A DNA stretch of 39,061 nucleotides. It comes from Flavobacteriales bacterium (GTDB lineage: Bacteria > Bacteroidota > Bacteroidia > Flavobacteriales_E > Vicingaceae). A program made the translations under genes and the position numbers. Every line of letters starts with the position of its first letter. Within the stretch, counting starts at the first letter, position 1. Below the pieces are notes generated by a model that worked only from the letters and a program-made list of their open reading frames with translations, ran no database searches and had not been told where the DNA came from. Of this stretch, positions 17,303 to 25,189 are shown in pieces. The stretch is from positions 1-39,061 of the forward strand of contig JAESST010000198.1 of assembly GCA_016763995.1 (NCBI GenBank). Reading direction: 5' to 3'.

Positions 17303-18721
17303 ATGAAAACTAAAAATTTATTATACATTTTACCACTTGCAGCTTTAACTGCATGTGAGCCCGATATTGATGAACCAAGTTTCTCAGCTGGGTCAGCTGA
17401 TTTTGCAAAAACGGTTGCGGTTGGAAATTCTTTAACAGCTGGTTACCAAAGTGGGGCCTTAAGTGCTGATGGACAAATTAATTCTTTGCCAGCAATGATT
17501 GCAGGTCAGATGAAACAAGTTGGCGGTGGAGATTTTAACCAACCTATTTTAACAGGTGATCTTGCTTCACAAGGAGCAGGGTTTTCTTTGGCGTTAGCAG
17601 GTGTTGGGCAAGTGGAAACAAGATTAGCCTTAAAAGGAACAGTTGATTGTTTAGGAACAGTAAGTGTTGGTCCAGTTAGAAAGGGTCCCAATTATTTAGG
17701 ACTAGCAGCATTGGCTGCAGACGTTTCAAGCTCAACTTATAACAACCAAGGAGTGCCTGGTGCTAAAGTGACAGATTTAGATGACCCTGCATATGCTAAT
17801 CCTTATTTCTCTAGAATGAGACCTTTGGGAAAAACAATGTTGACTTTAGCGACGGATTTGAATGCAACTTTTTTTAGCCTTTGGATTGGAAATAATGATG
17901 TATTAGGTTATGCGACTACAGGTGGAGATGACGGTGTTACAGGGCCGAATGGTCTTACTGATGCTGTAATTTTTCAAACGAAATACGAAGCAGCAGTTAC
18001 TGCCTTAACTGCAAATGGAGCAAAGGGTGTAGTAGCGAATATTCCAAATGTAACTTCTATTCCTTATTTCACCACTGTGCCAATTGGAACTAGCATAACT
18101 CAAGCTCAGGCCGATCAGTTAAATACGGCATATGCTCCATATAATGGAGGATTAGATCAAGTTGCAATGAATCCTGCTTTAGCAGATGAAGCTGCAGCAA
18201 GAAAAATTAGCTTTACCGCAGGAGTGAATACATTTGTTGTTTCCGATCCTTCTTTAACTGACTTGAGCGGTTCAGGTCTTCCAAGTATAAGACAAATTAA
18301 GGCTGGAGAATTGTTGGTATTAACTACTCCTGGAGATTCTATTAAATGTGCTATGTGGGGAACTGCAAAACCAATCCCTGGAAGTTACCATTTAAGAGCG
18401 GATGAAATTCAGAAAATAAACGCTGCAACAGATGCGTATAACGCTACGATAAAATCTGCTGCTCAAGCAAATGGACTAGCTCATGTTGATGCAAATGCAC
18501 GCTTAAAAGAATTAGCCACAACTGGTATTACTATTGATGGTATTGCTTTCTCTTCTGCTTTAGTAACTGGAGGAGCTTTCTCTTTAGATGGAGTTCATCC
18601 TGCTACAAGAGGGTATGCAATTATTGCAAATGATTTTATTAGTGCAATTAATTCAACCTATTCGGCTAGCATTCCGAAGCTTAGTGTTGGCTCGTATCCA
18701 ACCCTTGAGGTAGAACAGTAA
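17303..18721 (+). CDS. SGNH/GDSL-type hydrolase lipoprotein
   Basis: 472 residues. A lipoprotein signal ends at LAALTAC with the lipidated Cys at 18. The SGNH blocks are present: block I is VAVGNSLTAGYQ with nucleophile Ser43 (Asn replaces the Asp of GDSL), block III is WIGNNDVLGY, and block V is DGVHPATRGYA with the Asp-X2-His pair. Bacteroidota members of this group typically have the GNSL form. Esterase or lipase activity at the cell envelope is expected but the substrate is unknown. It follows the FadL-like porin by 20 bases and ends at a strong terminator. Confidence 0.88.
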   Translation: MKTKNLLYILPLAALTACEPDIDEPSFSAGSADFAKTVAVGNSLTAGYQSGALSADGQINSLPAMIAGQMKQVGGGDFNQPILTGDLASQGAGFSLALAGVGQVETRLALKGTVDCLGTVSVGPVRKGPNYLGLAALAADVSSSTYNNQGVPGAKVTDLDDPAYANPYFSRMRPLGKTMLTLATDLNATFFSLWIGNNDVLGYATTGGDDGVTGPNGLTDAVIFQTKYEAAVTALTANGAKGVVANIPNVTSIPYFTTVPIGTSITQAQADQLNTAYAPYNGGLDQVAMNPALADEAAARKISFTAGVNTFVVSDPSLTDLSGSGLPSIRQIKAGELLVLTTPGDSIKCAMWGTAKPIPGSYHLRADEIQKINAATDAYNATIKSAAQANGLAHVDANARLKELATTGITIDGIAFSSALVTGGAFSLDGVHPATRGYAIIANDFISAINSTYSASIPKLSVGSYPTLEVEQ

Positions 18722-18739
18722 AAATCTTAAAGTAAAAAG

Positions 18740-18781
18740 AAAATCCCCTTGTCGACTAAATGAAGTTGACAAGGGGATTTT
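18740..18781. terminator. Bidirectional terminator between SGNH lipoprotein and gatC
   Basis: AAAATCCCCTTGTC (18740-18753) pairs perfectly with 18768-18781. Three further pairs, one of them G-T, extend the stem inward. A/T flanks on both sides suit the two converging genes. Confidence 0.9.
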
Positions 18782-18801
18782 TCATGTGTGTAGTTTAAGT
18801 A

Positions 18802-19092
18802 TTACTTGTTCAGCACTTTAGGTACTTTGATGAAATCAGTGTCTTTTTCTGGGGCATTTTTCAAAGCATCTTTTTGTGTAATACTTTCAATTACTTTATC
18901 CTCTCTGAGTACAGCTTCTTCTTCTAACATATAGATAAGGGGTTTCACTCCTTCGGTATCTACCGTTTCCAATTGTTTTACAAAATCTAACATCCGGTTC
19001 ATATCTGCCGTAACTTCTATCTTCTCAGCATCACTAAATTCTAATTTAGAAAGGCTCGCTATTCGTTCTACTTCTTTGATTTCAACAGCCAT
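18802..19092 (-). CDS. gatC: Asp/Glu-tRNA(Asn/Gln) amidotransferase subunit C
   Basis: 96 residues, the usual GatC size. Seen: VERIASLSKLEFSDAEKIEV at the N-terminus, MLDFVKQLETVDTEGVKPL in the middle and a C-terminal FIKVPKVL. GatC stabilises GatA-GatB in the complex that converts Glu-tRNA(Gln) (or Asp-tRNA(Asn)) to the amidated form. The ATG lies two bases after the plsC stop, so the pair is co-transcribed. gatA and gatB are not in the window. Confidence 0.93.
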   Translation of the reverse strand: MAVEIKEVERIASLSKLEFSDAEKIEVTADMNRMLDFVKQLETVDTEGVKPLIYMLEEEAVLREDKVIESITQKDALKNAPEKDTDFIKVPKVLNK

Positions 19093-19094
19093 AA

Positions 19095-19826
19095 TTAATC
19101 CAATTGGGAGGCAATGAGCTCTCGTGTTTGAGTACGTAAAGTTAACAAATCTACCTCTCCATTTTTAGGGTGGATAGGAGGATGAATGTAAACTCTCGAT
19201 TTTCCAGGTTTGGCTTTAGCAAAAAAGCCCCAATCGTCTTCTAACAATTTATAATTATCCTTGAAGGTAATAGGTATAATTGGGATGTTAGCTTGTGTTG
19301 CTGCCTTAAAAGCTCCATTCTTAAAAGCTCTGAGTTGTGGTTGATCTTTGTGAATTGTACCTTCTGGAAAAATGACCAGGTTAGCTCCTTTGTTTAATTT
19401 TTCACAAGCTATTGTGATAGAAGTATGAGCAGCCTTTGCATTTGCCCTATCTACTAATAGGTTCATTTTTTTGAAATAGATATTAAAGATGGGAATACTG
19501 CCCAATTCTTTTTTTCCTAAAAAGATAAAATAATTTGGAAAGGCAGCATAAAGCAGTAAAATGTCAAGATAAGAGCTGTGATTTGGACAGATAATGTAGG
19601 ATGTTTCTGTATCATTTGGAATATTTCCGTGCACTTCCTTTCGTACTCCAATCAAGAATAGAATAGTTTTTGCTTGAAATCGAGTTAGTCGAAAGCCTTG
19701 GGGAAAATATTTTTCGTTGCTAAGTAATACAAATTGAACAGGATAAAGCGCCAAGATGACGATCAATACTACTATTAAGAAGTAGATTTTCCAGATAAAT
19801 GTCAGCAATGCTTTCAACCATTTCAT
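19095..19826 (-). CDS. plsC: 1-acyl-sn-glycerol-3-phosphate acyltransferase (PlsC family)
   Basis: 243 residues. One hydrophobic N-terminal segment (about 10-35) anchors the protein. The acyltransferase motif H-X4-D is H83-D88 in CPNHSSYLDILLL, and the second block is VIFPEGTIHKD followed by LRAFKNGAFKAA. PlsC acylates lysophosphatidic acid to phosphatidic acid; related members make ornithine or other lipids, so the exact acceptor is inferred. It is divergent from trpS with only 36 bases between the two start codons, and lies two bases before gatC. Confidence 0.9.
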   Translation of the reverse strand: MKWLKALLTFIWKIYFLIVVLIVILALYPVQFVLLSNEKYFPQGFRLTRFQAKTILFLIGVRKEVHGNIPNDTETSYIICPNHSSYLDILLLYAAFPNYFIFLGKKELGSIPIFNIYFKKMNLLVDRANAKAAHTSITIACEKLNKGANLVIFPEGTIHKDQPQLRAFKNGAFKAATQANIPIIPITFKDNYKLLEDDWGFFAKAKPGKSRVYIHPPIHPKNGEVDLLTLRTQTRELIASQLD

Positions 19827-19827
19827 A

Positions 19828-19862
19828 GCTTCAAAAATAGGACAAATTGGTATTTTTGAAGC
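19828..19862. promoter_or_regulatory. Symmetric divergent promoter region plsC/trpS
   Basis: A 12-bp perfect inverted repeat (19828-19839 and 19851-19862, unit TATTTTTGAAGC reading outward) with an 11-base spacer places a TAnnTTTG element on each strand. The repeat ends directly at the trpS ATG (19863) and one base from the plsC ATG (19826). Transcripts would be nearly leaderless if these are the -7 boxes. No proper -33 TTG is visible, so a regulator-binding repeat is the alternative. Confidence 0.4.
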
Positions 19863-20843
19863 ATGGCTAGAATACTAACAGGAATACAAAGTTCAGGAAG
19901 CAATGGGGAAGTTCATTTAGGGAACATTTTAGGGGCAATTCAACCTGGGATTGAGTTGTCTAAAAAACCAGAAAATGAGGCTTTTTTCTTTATTGCAGAT
20001 CTACATTCATTAACTACAGTTAAAGATGCAGAAGTACGTCTTTCAAATGTTTATGCTGTAGCAGCAGCATGGCTAGCCTTTGGGTTTGATACCGATAAAA
20101 ATACATTTTACCGTCAATCAGATGTTCCTGAAGTATGCGAATTGACTTGGTATTTGAACTGCTTTACGCCCTTTCCAATGCTAGCGAACGCACATTCTTT
20201 TAAAGATAAGGCAGAAAATTTATCAGATGTAAACGCCGGTTTGTTCGATTATCCTGTTCTAATGGCCTGTGATATTTTATTGTACGATGCTGAGTTTGTC
20301 CCAGTAGGGAAAGATCAGAAACAACATCTAGAGATGACAAGAGACATGGCAAAGGGCTTTAATCATAAATACGATGAAACTTTTGTGGTGCCAGAGCCTC
20401 TTATCGATGAAAGAGTAATGGTTGTGCCAGGAACTGATGGTCGTAAGATGAGCAAGAGCTATAATAATTACATCAATATTTTTCTTCCTGACAAGCAATT
20501 AAGAAAGGCGGTGATGAAAATTGAAACGGATAGTAAAGGATTAGAAGAGCCTAAAGATCCGGATACTTGTAATGTTTTTGCGCTTTATTCTTTACTTGCA
20601 GATGAATCTCAAGACATTGAGATGAGAAAGAAGTATGAAGCAGGGAATTATGGCTATGGTCATGCCAAACAAGCACTTTTTGAATTAATTGTTGAGACGT
20701 ATTCTGAAGAGAGGAAAAGGTATTGGGAATTAATGGAAGATAAACCCCAATTGGATCAACTCTTAAAGGAAGGAGCAGCAAAGGCAAGAAAAGTTGCACA
20801 GCCTGTATTGCAGAAAGTGAGAAAAAAGCTAGGGTTTAATTAG
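19863..20843 (+). CDS. trpS: Tryptophanyl-tRNA synthetase
   Basis: This class I aminoacyl-tRNA synthetase charges tRNA(Trp). It has 326 residues. The start RILTGIQSSGSNGEVHLGN carries the HIGH-equivalent HLGN at 18-21; KMSKS is exact at 195-199 (GRKMSKSYNNYI). FIADLHSLTT and VPVGKDQKQHLEMTRD are standard TrpRS segments. The ATG at 19863 abuts the inverted repeat. The stop overlaps the convergent recJ stop by eight bases. Confidence 0.96.
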   Translation: MARILTGIQSSGSNGEVHLGNILGAIQPGIELSKKPENEAFFFIADLHSLTTVKDAEVRLSNVYAVAAAWLAFGFDTDKNTFYRQSDVPEVCELTWYLNCFTPFPMLANAHSFKDKAENLSDVNAGLFDYPVLMACDILLYDAEFVPVGKDQKQHLEMTRDMAKGFNHKYDETFVVPEPLIDERVMVVPGTDGRKMSKSYNNYINIFLPDKQLRKAVMKIETDSKGLEEPKDPDTCNVFALYSLLADESQDIEMRKKYEAGNYGYGHAKQALFELIVETYSEERKRYWELMEDKPQLDQLLKEGAAKARKVAQPVLQKVRKKLGFN

Positions 20844-22551
20844 AGACTCTAATGTCTTGAATGCTCAATTGTAAATTCACTCTTCCATTCCATTCATTTT
20901 CTTCGATGTGATAAACAATATCGAAAGCTTGTCCACTTTTAATTAAATCGAAATGATTTCCTAATCCGAAAGCAATAGCGGGAATAGGTGTTCCAGGGTT
21001 TTCAAAATCTACCATGTCTAGTTTAAGGTGGTCGCTTCCTACTATTCTTCCACTTCCATTGTCTTTAACTCTTTTAGATAAAAAGTTAGGTTTCATGTTC
21101 ATGGGCCCAAAAGGAGCGAACTGCTTTAATATTTTGTAGAACTTCCAGTTGATTTCAGAGAGATCAAGCTCTTCATCAATTTCAATTTCAGGAATTAAAA
21201 GGTCTGGATCAATAGATTGTGATACTACCTCCTCAAATTTTTGTTGAAAAGCAGGAATATTTTCAATTTTCATGGTCATGCCTGCGGCGTACTTGTGCCC
21301 GCCAAATTGTTCTAATAAATCGCTACACTGTTCAAGTGCATTATAAACGCTAAATCCTTTTACAGATCGAGCAGAGCCCGCAGCCATTTCTTTGCTTTTA
21401 GTTAGAATAATGGTTGGTCGATAGTAGTTTTCAATGCATCTTGATGCAACAATTCCAATCACTCCTTTGTGCCAGTCTTCTTGATAAAGTACAGTTGTTG
21501 TTCTGTTTTTAAGGGATTCGTCTGCCTCTATTTTAGCCAAGGCCTCTTTCGTAATACTTTTGTCTAGTTCTTTTCGATCTGTATTCTGAAGGTCAATATA
21601 TTGTCCTCCTTCATTTGCTAGAATAGGATTGTCGGAAAGCATGACTTCAACAGCTTTGTTCCCACTTTCGATTCGCCCTGCAGCATTGATTCGAGGAGCG
21701 AGGGTAAACACGACATCAGTAACGGTCAATTCCTTTTTCTTGTTTTGAGCAATTTCTAACATTGCTTTGAATCCCGCTTGAGGGTTTTGATTTAATTTTT
21801 GAATTCCAAAATAAGTCAAAACTCTATTTTCGCCAGTAATAGGAACAATATCGGCACAAATACTCACTGCTAAAATATCTATCCGTTCCAATAACTTTTC
21901 AATGGGAATATTCTCTTTAATAGAATAAGCTTGCATGAGTTTAAAGCCAACACCACAACCCGAAAGTTCTTTGTATGGATAAAGGCAATCTCTCTGTTTA
22001 GGATCTAGAACTGCATGCGCATTCGGAACAACATCTCCGGGCAAGTGGTGATCACAAATAATGAAATCTATGCCTTTTTTGTTAGCGTAATCAATTTTTT
22101 CAACTGCCTTTATTCCACAATCTAAAGCAATAATTAGGGTGATGTCATTTTCATGGGCAAAATCAATTCCCTGATAGGAGATTCCATATCCTTCACTATA
22201 ACGATTGGGAATGTAGTAACTAATGTTGTTGTAAGTATCTGATAAAAAGGAGTATACTAATGTAACGGAGGTTGTGCCATCTACATCATAATCACCATAA
22301 ATAAGAATATTTTCTTGCTTCGCTATTGCTGTTTGAAGCCTCTTAACTGCTTTTTCCATATCCTTCATTAAAAAAGGATCATGTAATTTTTCTAATGAAG
22401 GGCGAAAAAAATCTTTTGCGTCATCATAGCTTTTAATTCCTCTATTAATTAGAAGGTTGCACAATGAAGGGCTTAAGGTATTCAATTGCTTAGATAAAAG
22501 CTCAATTTCTTTTTGATCGACTTTTGCTTGAAGCGTCCATTTTTTTTCCAT
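20836..22551 (-). CDS. recJ: Single-stranded-DNA-specific exonuclease RecJ
   Basis: This DHH-family 5'-3' ssDNA exonuclease acts in recombination and mismatch repair. It has 571 residues. Metal motifs seen: YGDYDVDGTTS (motif I, 85-95), ALDCGIKA, the DHH triad D167-H168-H169 in IICDHHLPGD, and APRINAAGRI. The DHHA1 domain carries GSARSVKGFSVYNAL and GGHKYAAGMT, with an OB-like C-terminal part following. It follows rsmI by 16 bases in the same direction and is likely in one transcript with it. It ends tail to tail with trpS. Confidence 0.95.
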   Translation of the reverse strand: MEKKWTLQAKVDQKEIELLSKQLNTLSPSLCNLLINRGIKSYDDAKDFFRPSLEKLHDPFLMKDMEKAVKRLQTAIAKQENILIYGDYDVDGTTSVTLVYSFLSDTYNNISYYIPNRYSEGYGISYQGIDFAHENDITLIIALDCGIKAVEKIDYANKKGIDFIICDHHLPGDVVPNAHAVLDPKQRDCLYPYKELSGCGVGFKLMQAYSIKENIPIEKLLERIDILAVSICADIVPITGENRVLTYFGIQKLNQNPQAGFKAMLEIAQNKKKELTVTDVVFTLAPRINAAGRIESGNKAVEVMLSDNPILANEGGQYIDLQNTDRKELDKSITKEALAKIEADESLKNRTTTVLYQEDWHKGVIGIVASRCIENYYRPTIILTKSKEMAAGSARSVKGFSVYNALEQCSDLLEQFGGHKYAAGMTMKIENIPAFQQKFEEVVSQSIDPDLLIPEIEIDEELDLSEINWKFYKILKQFAPFGPMNMKPNFLSKRVKDNGSGRIVGSDHLKLDMVDFENPGTPIPAIAFGLGNHFDLIKSGQAFDIVYHIEENEWNGRVNLQLSIQDIRVSN

Positions 22552-22567
22552 ACTGCTGACTACTTTG

Positions 22568-23245
22568 CTACTTTGTTTTTCTACCTTCTACTACCAATAC
22601 AATCTCTCCTTTGAGCGTGTTGTTTTCATAATAATGGATGAGTTCCGAAAAATTTCCCCTAACAGTTTCTTCATGAAGTTTGGTGAGTTCTCTGCTGACA
22701 GATGCAAGCCTTTCTTCTTCAAAAAATTCGAGCAACTGTTTTAGGGTTTTTAGTAAACGATGCGGAGATTCATAAAACACGATGGTCCTTGTTTCCTCCG
22801 CAAGGAATTTTAATCGTGTTTGCCGTCCCTTTTTGTGAGGCAAGAAGCCTTCAAATACAAACTTATCACAAGGCAAGGCAGAGTTTACCAAGGCGGGCAC
22901 AAACGCTGTTGCTCCTGGCAAGGTTTCTACTTCTATGTCATTATCTGCACATGCTCTAACCAATAAAAATGCAGGATCCGAAATAGCGGGTGTCCCAGCA
23001 TCTGTAATGCAAGCCATCTTTTCACCTGATTTAATTCGTTCAATTAAGGTGTCAACTACTCTGTGTTCATTGTGCTGATGGTAGGCGTATAGTGGTTTTT
23101 TTATTTCATAATGCTTTAAAAATTTACCACTTGTTCTGGTGTCTTCACATAAGATAATATCTGCATCTTTCAATACTGCAATGGAACGAAAAGTAACATC
23201 TGCTAGATTACCAATAGGAGTAGGAACAATAAAAAGTTTCGACAT
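22568..23245 (-). CDS. rsmI: 16S rRNA (cytidine(1402)-2'-O)-methyltransferase
   Basis: This SAM-dependent enzyme 2'-O-methylates C1402 in the ribosomal P site. It has 225 residues. Seen: the family start LFIVPTPIGNLADVTFRSI, then ILCEDTRTSGKFL, ITDAGTPAISDPAF, LPGATAFVPALV, and FVFEGFLPHKKGRQ. It begins at the ATG 23245 with a good promoter candidate upstream and precedes recJ by 16 bases. It is divergent from the glycosyltransferase pair. Confidence 0.95.
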   Translation of the reverse strand: MSKLFIVPTPIGNLADVTFRSIAVLKDADIILCEDTRTSGKFLKHYEIKKPLYAYHQHNEHRVVDTLIERIKSGEKMACITDAGTPAISDPAFLLVRACADNDIEVETLPGATAFVPALVNSALPCDKFVFEGFLPHKKGRQTRLKFLAEETRTIVFYESPHRLLKTLKQLLEFFEEERLASVSRELTKLHEETVRGNFSELIHYYENNTLKGEIVLVVEGRKTK

Positions 23246-23262
23246 GAAATAAATTTAAGTTT

Positions 23263-23296
23263 CAAAGGTAATTCTTTAGCGGTATAGATGTTTCAA
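23263..23296 (-). promoter_or_regulatory. Candidate promoter for rsmI-recJ
   Basis: On the minus strand, TACCTTTG (23270 to 23263) fits TAnnTTTG, with TTG (23296 to 23294) 23 bases upstream. It leaves a leader of about 13 bases before the rsmI ATG. Confidence 0.5.
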
Positions 23297-23333
23297 TGAT
23301 GGAGAATGAAATAAAATAGCGTTATTTTGTAGA

Positions 23334-24098
23334 ATGCAGGTCAAAATTTCAGCTGTTATCATCACTTTCAACGAAGAAAAAAATATTCGAAGGTGTATTG
23401 AATCTTTGCAAGATATTGCCGACGAGGTTTTAGTAGTTGATTCATTTTCGAAAGACAGAACAAAAGAGATTTGTTTGGAATTAAATGCCAGGTTTTTGGA
23501 ACATAAATTTATCGGGCATATTGAGCAGAAGAACTGGGCGAAGGATCAAGCGAAACACAATTATATCCTATCGTTAGATGCGGATGAAGCATTGGATGAA
23601 ACCTTGAAGAGGTCTATTCAAGAGGTAAAAGGAGATTGGAAATTCGACGCTCACAAGATGAATCGCCTCACGAATTATTGTGGTCAATGGATTCATCACA
23701 CAGCATGGTATCCTGACACAAAAGTGAGACTATTTCATAAGGGAAAAGGAGTATGGGGAGGACTTAATCCACATGATGAGTTTATGATCAATAAAGAAGT
23801 TGAAATAAATCATTTGGGCGGAGATCTTTTGCATTACTCGTTTTATACCAAAGAAGAACATTTATTACAGATTGAGAAGTTTTCGACCATCGGAGCTAAA
23901 GCACTTTTTACAAAAGGAAAACGAGCTAATTATCTTTTGGTTTTAGTAAAACCTTTGGCCAGGTTTATTAAGAATTATATTGTTAGAAAAGGCTTTTTAG
24001 ATGGGAAAGCTGGTTTTGACATTAGCCGATTTTCTGCTTATGCGAATTATTTGAAATACAGTAAACTTATTAAAATCCAAAAGGGAAGAGAAGTATAG
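23334..24098 (+). CDS. Family 2 glycosyltransferase (WaaE/KdtX-like)
   Basis: 254 residues with a GT-A fold start ISAVIITFNEEKNIRRCIES, then DEVLVVDSFSKDRT and the metal-binding DAD (82-84) in LSLDADEALDE. The later W-H-rich region (QWIHHTAWYPDTKVRLFHKG) and GGDLLHYSF match the group annotated as LPS core or KDO-side glucosyl/heptosyl transferases in Gram-negatives. Donor and acceptor sugars cannot be read from the sequence. It is followed after three bases by a GT4 gene, so the two probably act in the same envelope glycan pathway. Confidence 0.88.
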   Translation: MQVKISAVIITFNEEKNIRRCIESLQDIADEVLVVDSFSKDRTKEICLELNARFLEHKFIGHIEQKNWAKDQAKHNYILSLDADEALDETLKRSIQEVKGDWKFDAHKMNRLTNYCGQWIHHTAWYPDTKVRLFHKGKGVWGGLNPHDEFMINKEVEINHLGGDLLHYSFYTKEEHLLQIEKFSTIGAKALFTKGKRANYLLVLVKPLARFIKNYIVRKGFLDGKAGFDISRFSAYANYLKYSKLIKIQKGREV

Positions 24099-24101
24099 CT
24101 G

Positions 24102-25189
24102 ATGGGAAAGTTAAAAATATTACAAGTTGTTACAGCTTTAAGTTGGAGAGGAGGAGAGCAGCAAGCGGCTTACTTGTTCAAGAATTAAAGGACCAAGTAG
24201 ATAATGTAGTGCTTTGTTCCGAAGCCTCCAAAATGGCGATTTTTTGTGCAAAGAATAATATTCAACATTACACTCAGAAAAAGAGAGGAGGCTTTGATTT
24301 ATCTTATGCATTAAGAATAAAAAGCATTTGTAAATTGGAAAATATTTCCTGCGTTCAGTTGCACGATGCTCATGCACATACTTATGCTATTTTAGCTGCA
24401 GTATTGGGCAATCAAGTCCCACTTATCCTCAGTAGGAGAGTAGATTTTCCAATAAAAGATAATTTCTTTTCGTCTTTCAAATACAATCATGCCGCAATAA
24501 AGAGAATATTGTGTGTTAGTAATACGATTAAAGAAATAACATCTAAAGGGATTAATGACTCATCAAAACTTTTTACGGTTTATTCTGGTATAGATTTAAC
24601 CAAGTTTGAACAAAGAACAGGAGAGCTAAGAAAAGAGCTTGGCTTGGATGAAAATACCTTTCTAATTGGAAATACTTCTGCATTAGCAGATCATAAAGAT
24701 TACTTTACTTTTTTAGATGTTGCTGAAAAACTTGCTGCCCGGAATGATTCTTGTCATTTTGTTGTGATGGGAGATGGGCCAATGAAGGCAGAGATTCATC
24801 AGTATGCAGCTCGTAAAAAACTAGACCATCGGATCACGTTTACAGGATTTAGGAATGATATTCCCAAAGTTCTAGCAGAGCTCGATTTATTTTTAATTAC
24901 CTCTAAAACGGAAGGCCTCGGAACTTCTATTTTAGATGCATTTGCTTGCAAGGTCCCAGTGGTTGGAACCAAGGGAGGAGGAATAATTGAGTTAATAGAA
25001 CACGAGAAAACAGGCTTGCTTTGCGAGGTTAAAAATGTAGAACAGATTCAACTTGCAGTTGAAAAGATGATGACAGAAGTCGATTTAAGAAATACAGTGG
25101 TAAAAAATGCAAGTGAAAAGGTTCAACTATTTTCTAAAGAGGAAACGGCTAAACAGACGCTTAATCATTATTTGGCTGTGAGTCGCTAA
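24102..25189 (+). CDS. Family 4 glycosyltransferase (one-base frameshift near 24176)
   Basis: The natural start is the ATG at 24102 (MGKLKILQVVTALSWRGGEQ), three bases after the GT2 stop. That frame hits TAA after 28 residues, while the next frame from about 24175 continues as LVQELKDQVDNVVLCSEASK through the rest of the enzyme. Restoring one G in TACTTGTTC (24171-24179) gives a continuous 362-residue protein. The C-terminal half is a GT-B domain: VYSGIDLTKF, VVMGDGPMKAEI, ITFTGFRNDIPKVLAE, TSKTEGLGTSILDAFACKVP, and GGIIELI with GLLCEV. The acceptor is unknown; the neighbours suggest LPS or surface polysaccharide. The last 29 bases overlap the convergent ligase gene. Confidence 0.82.
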
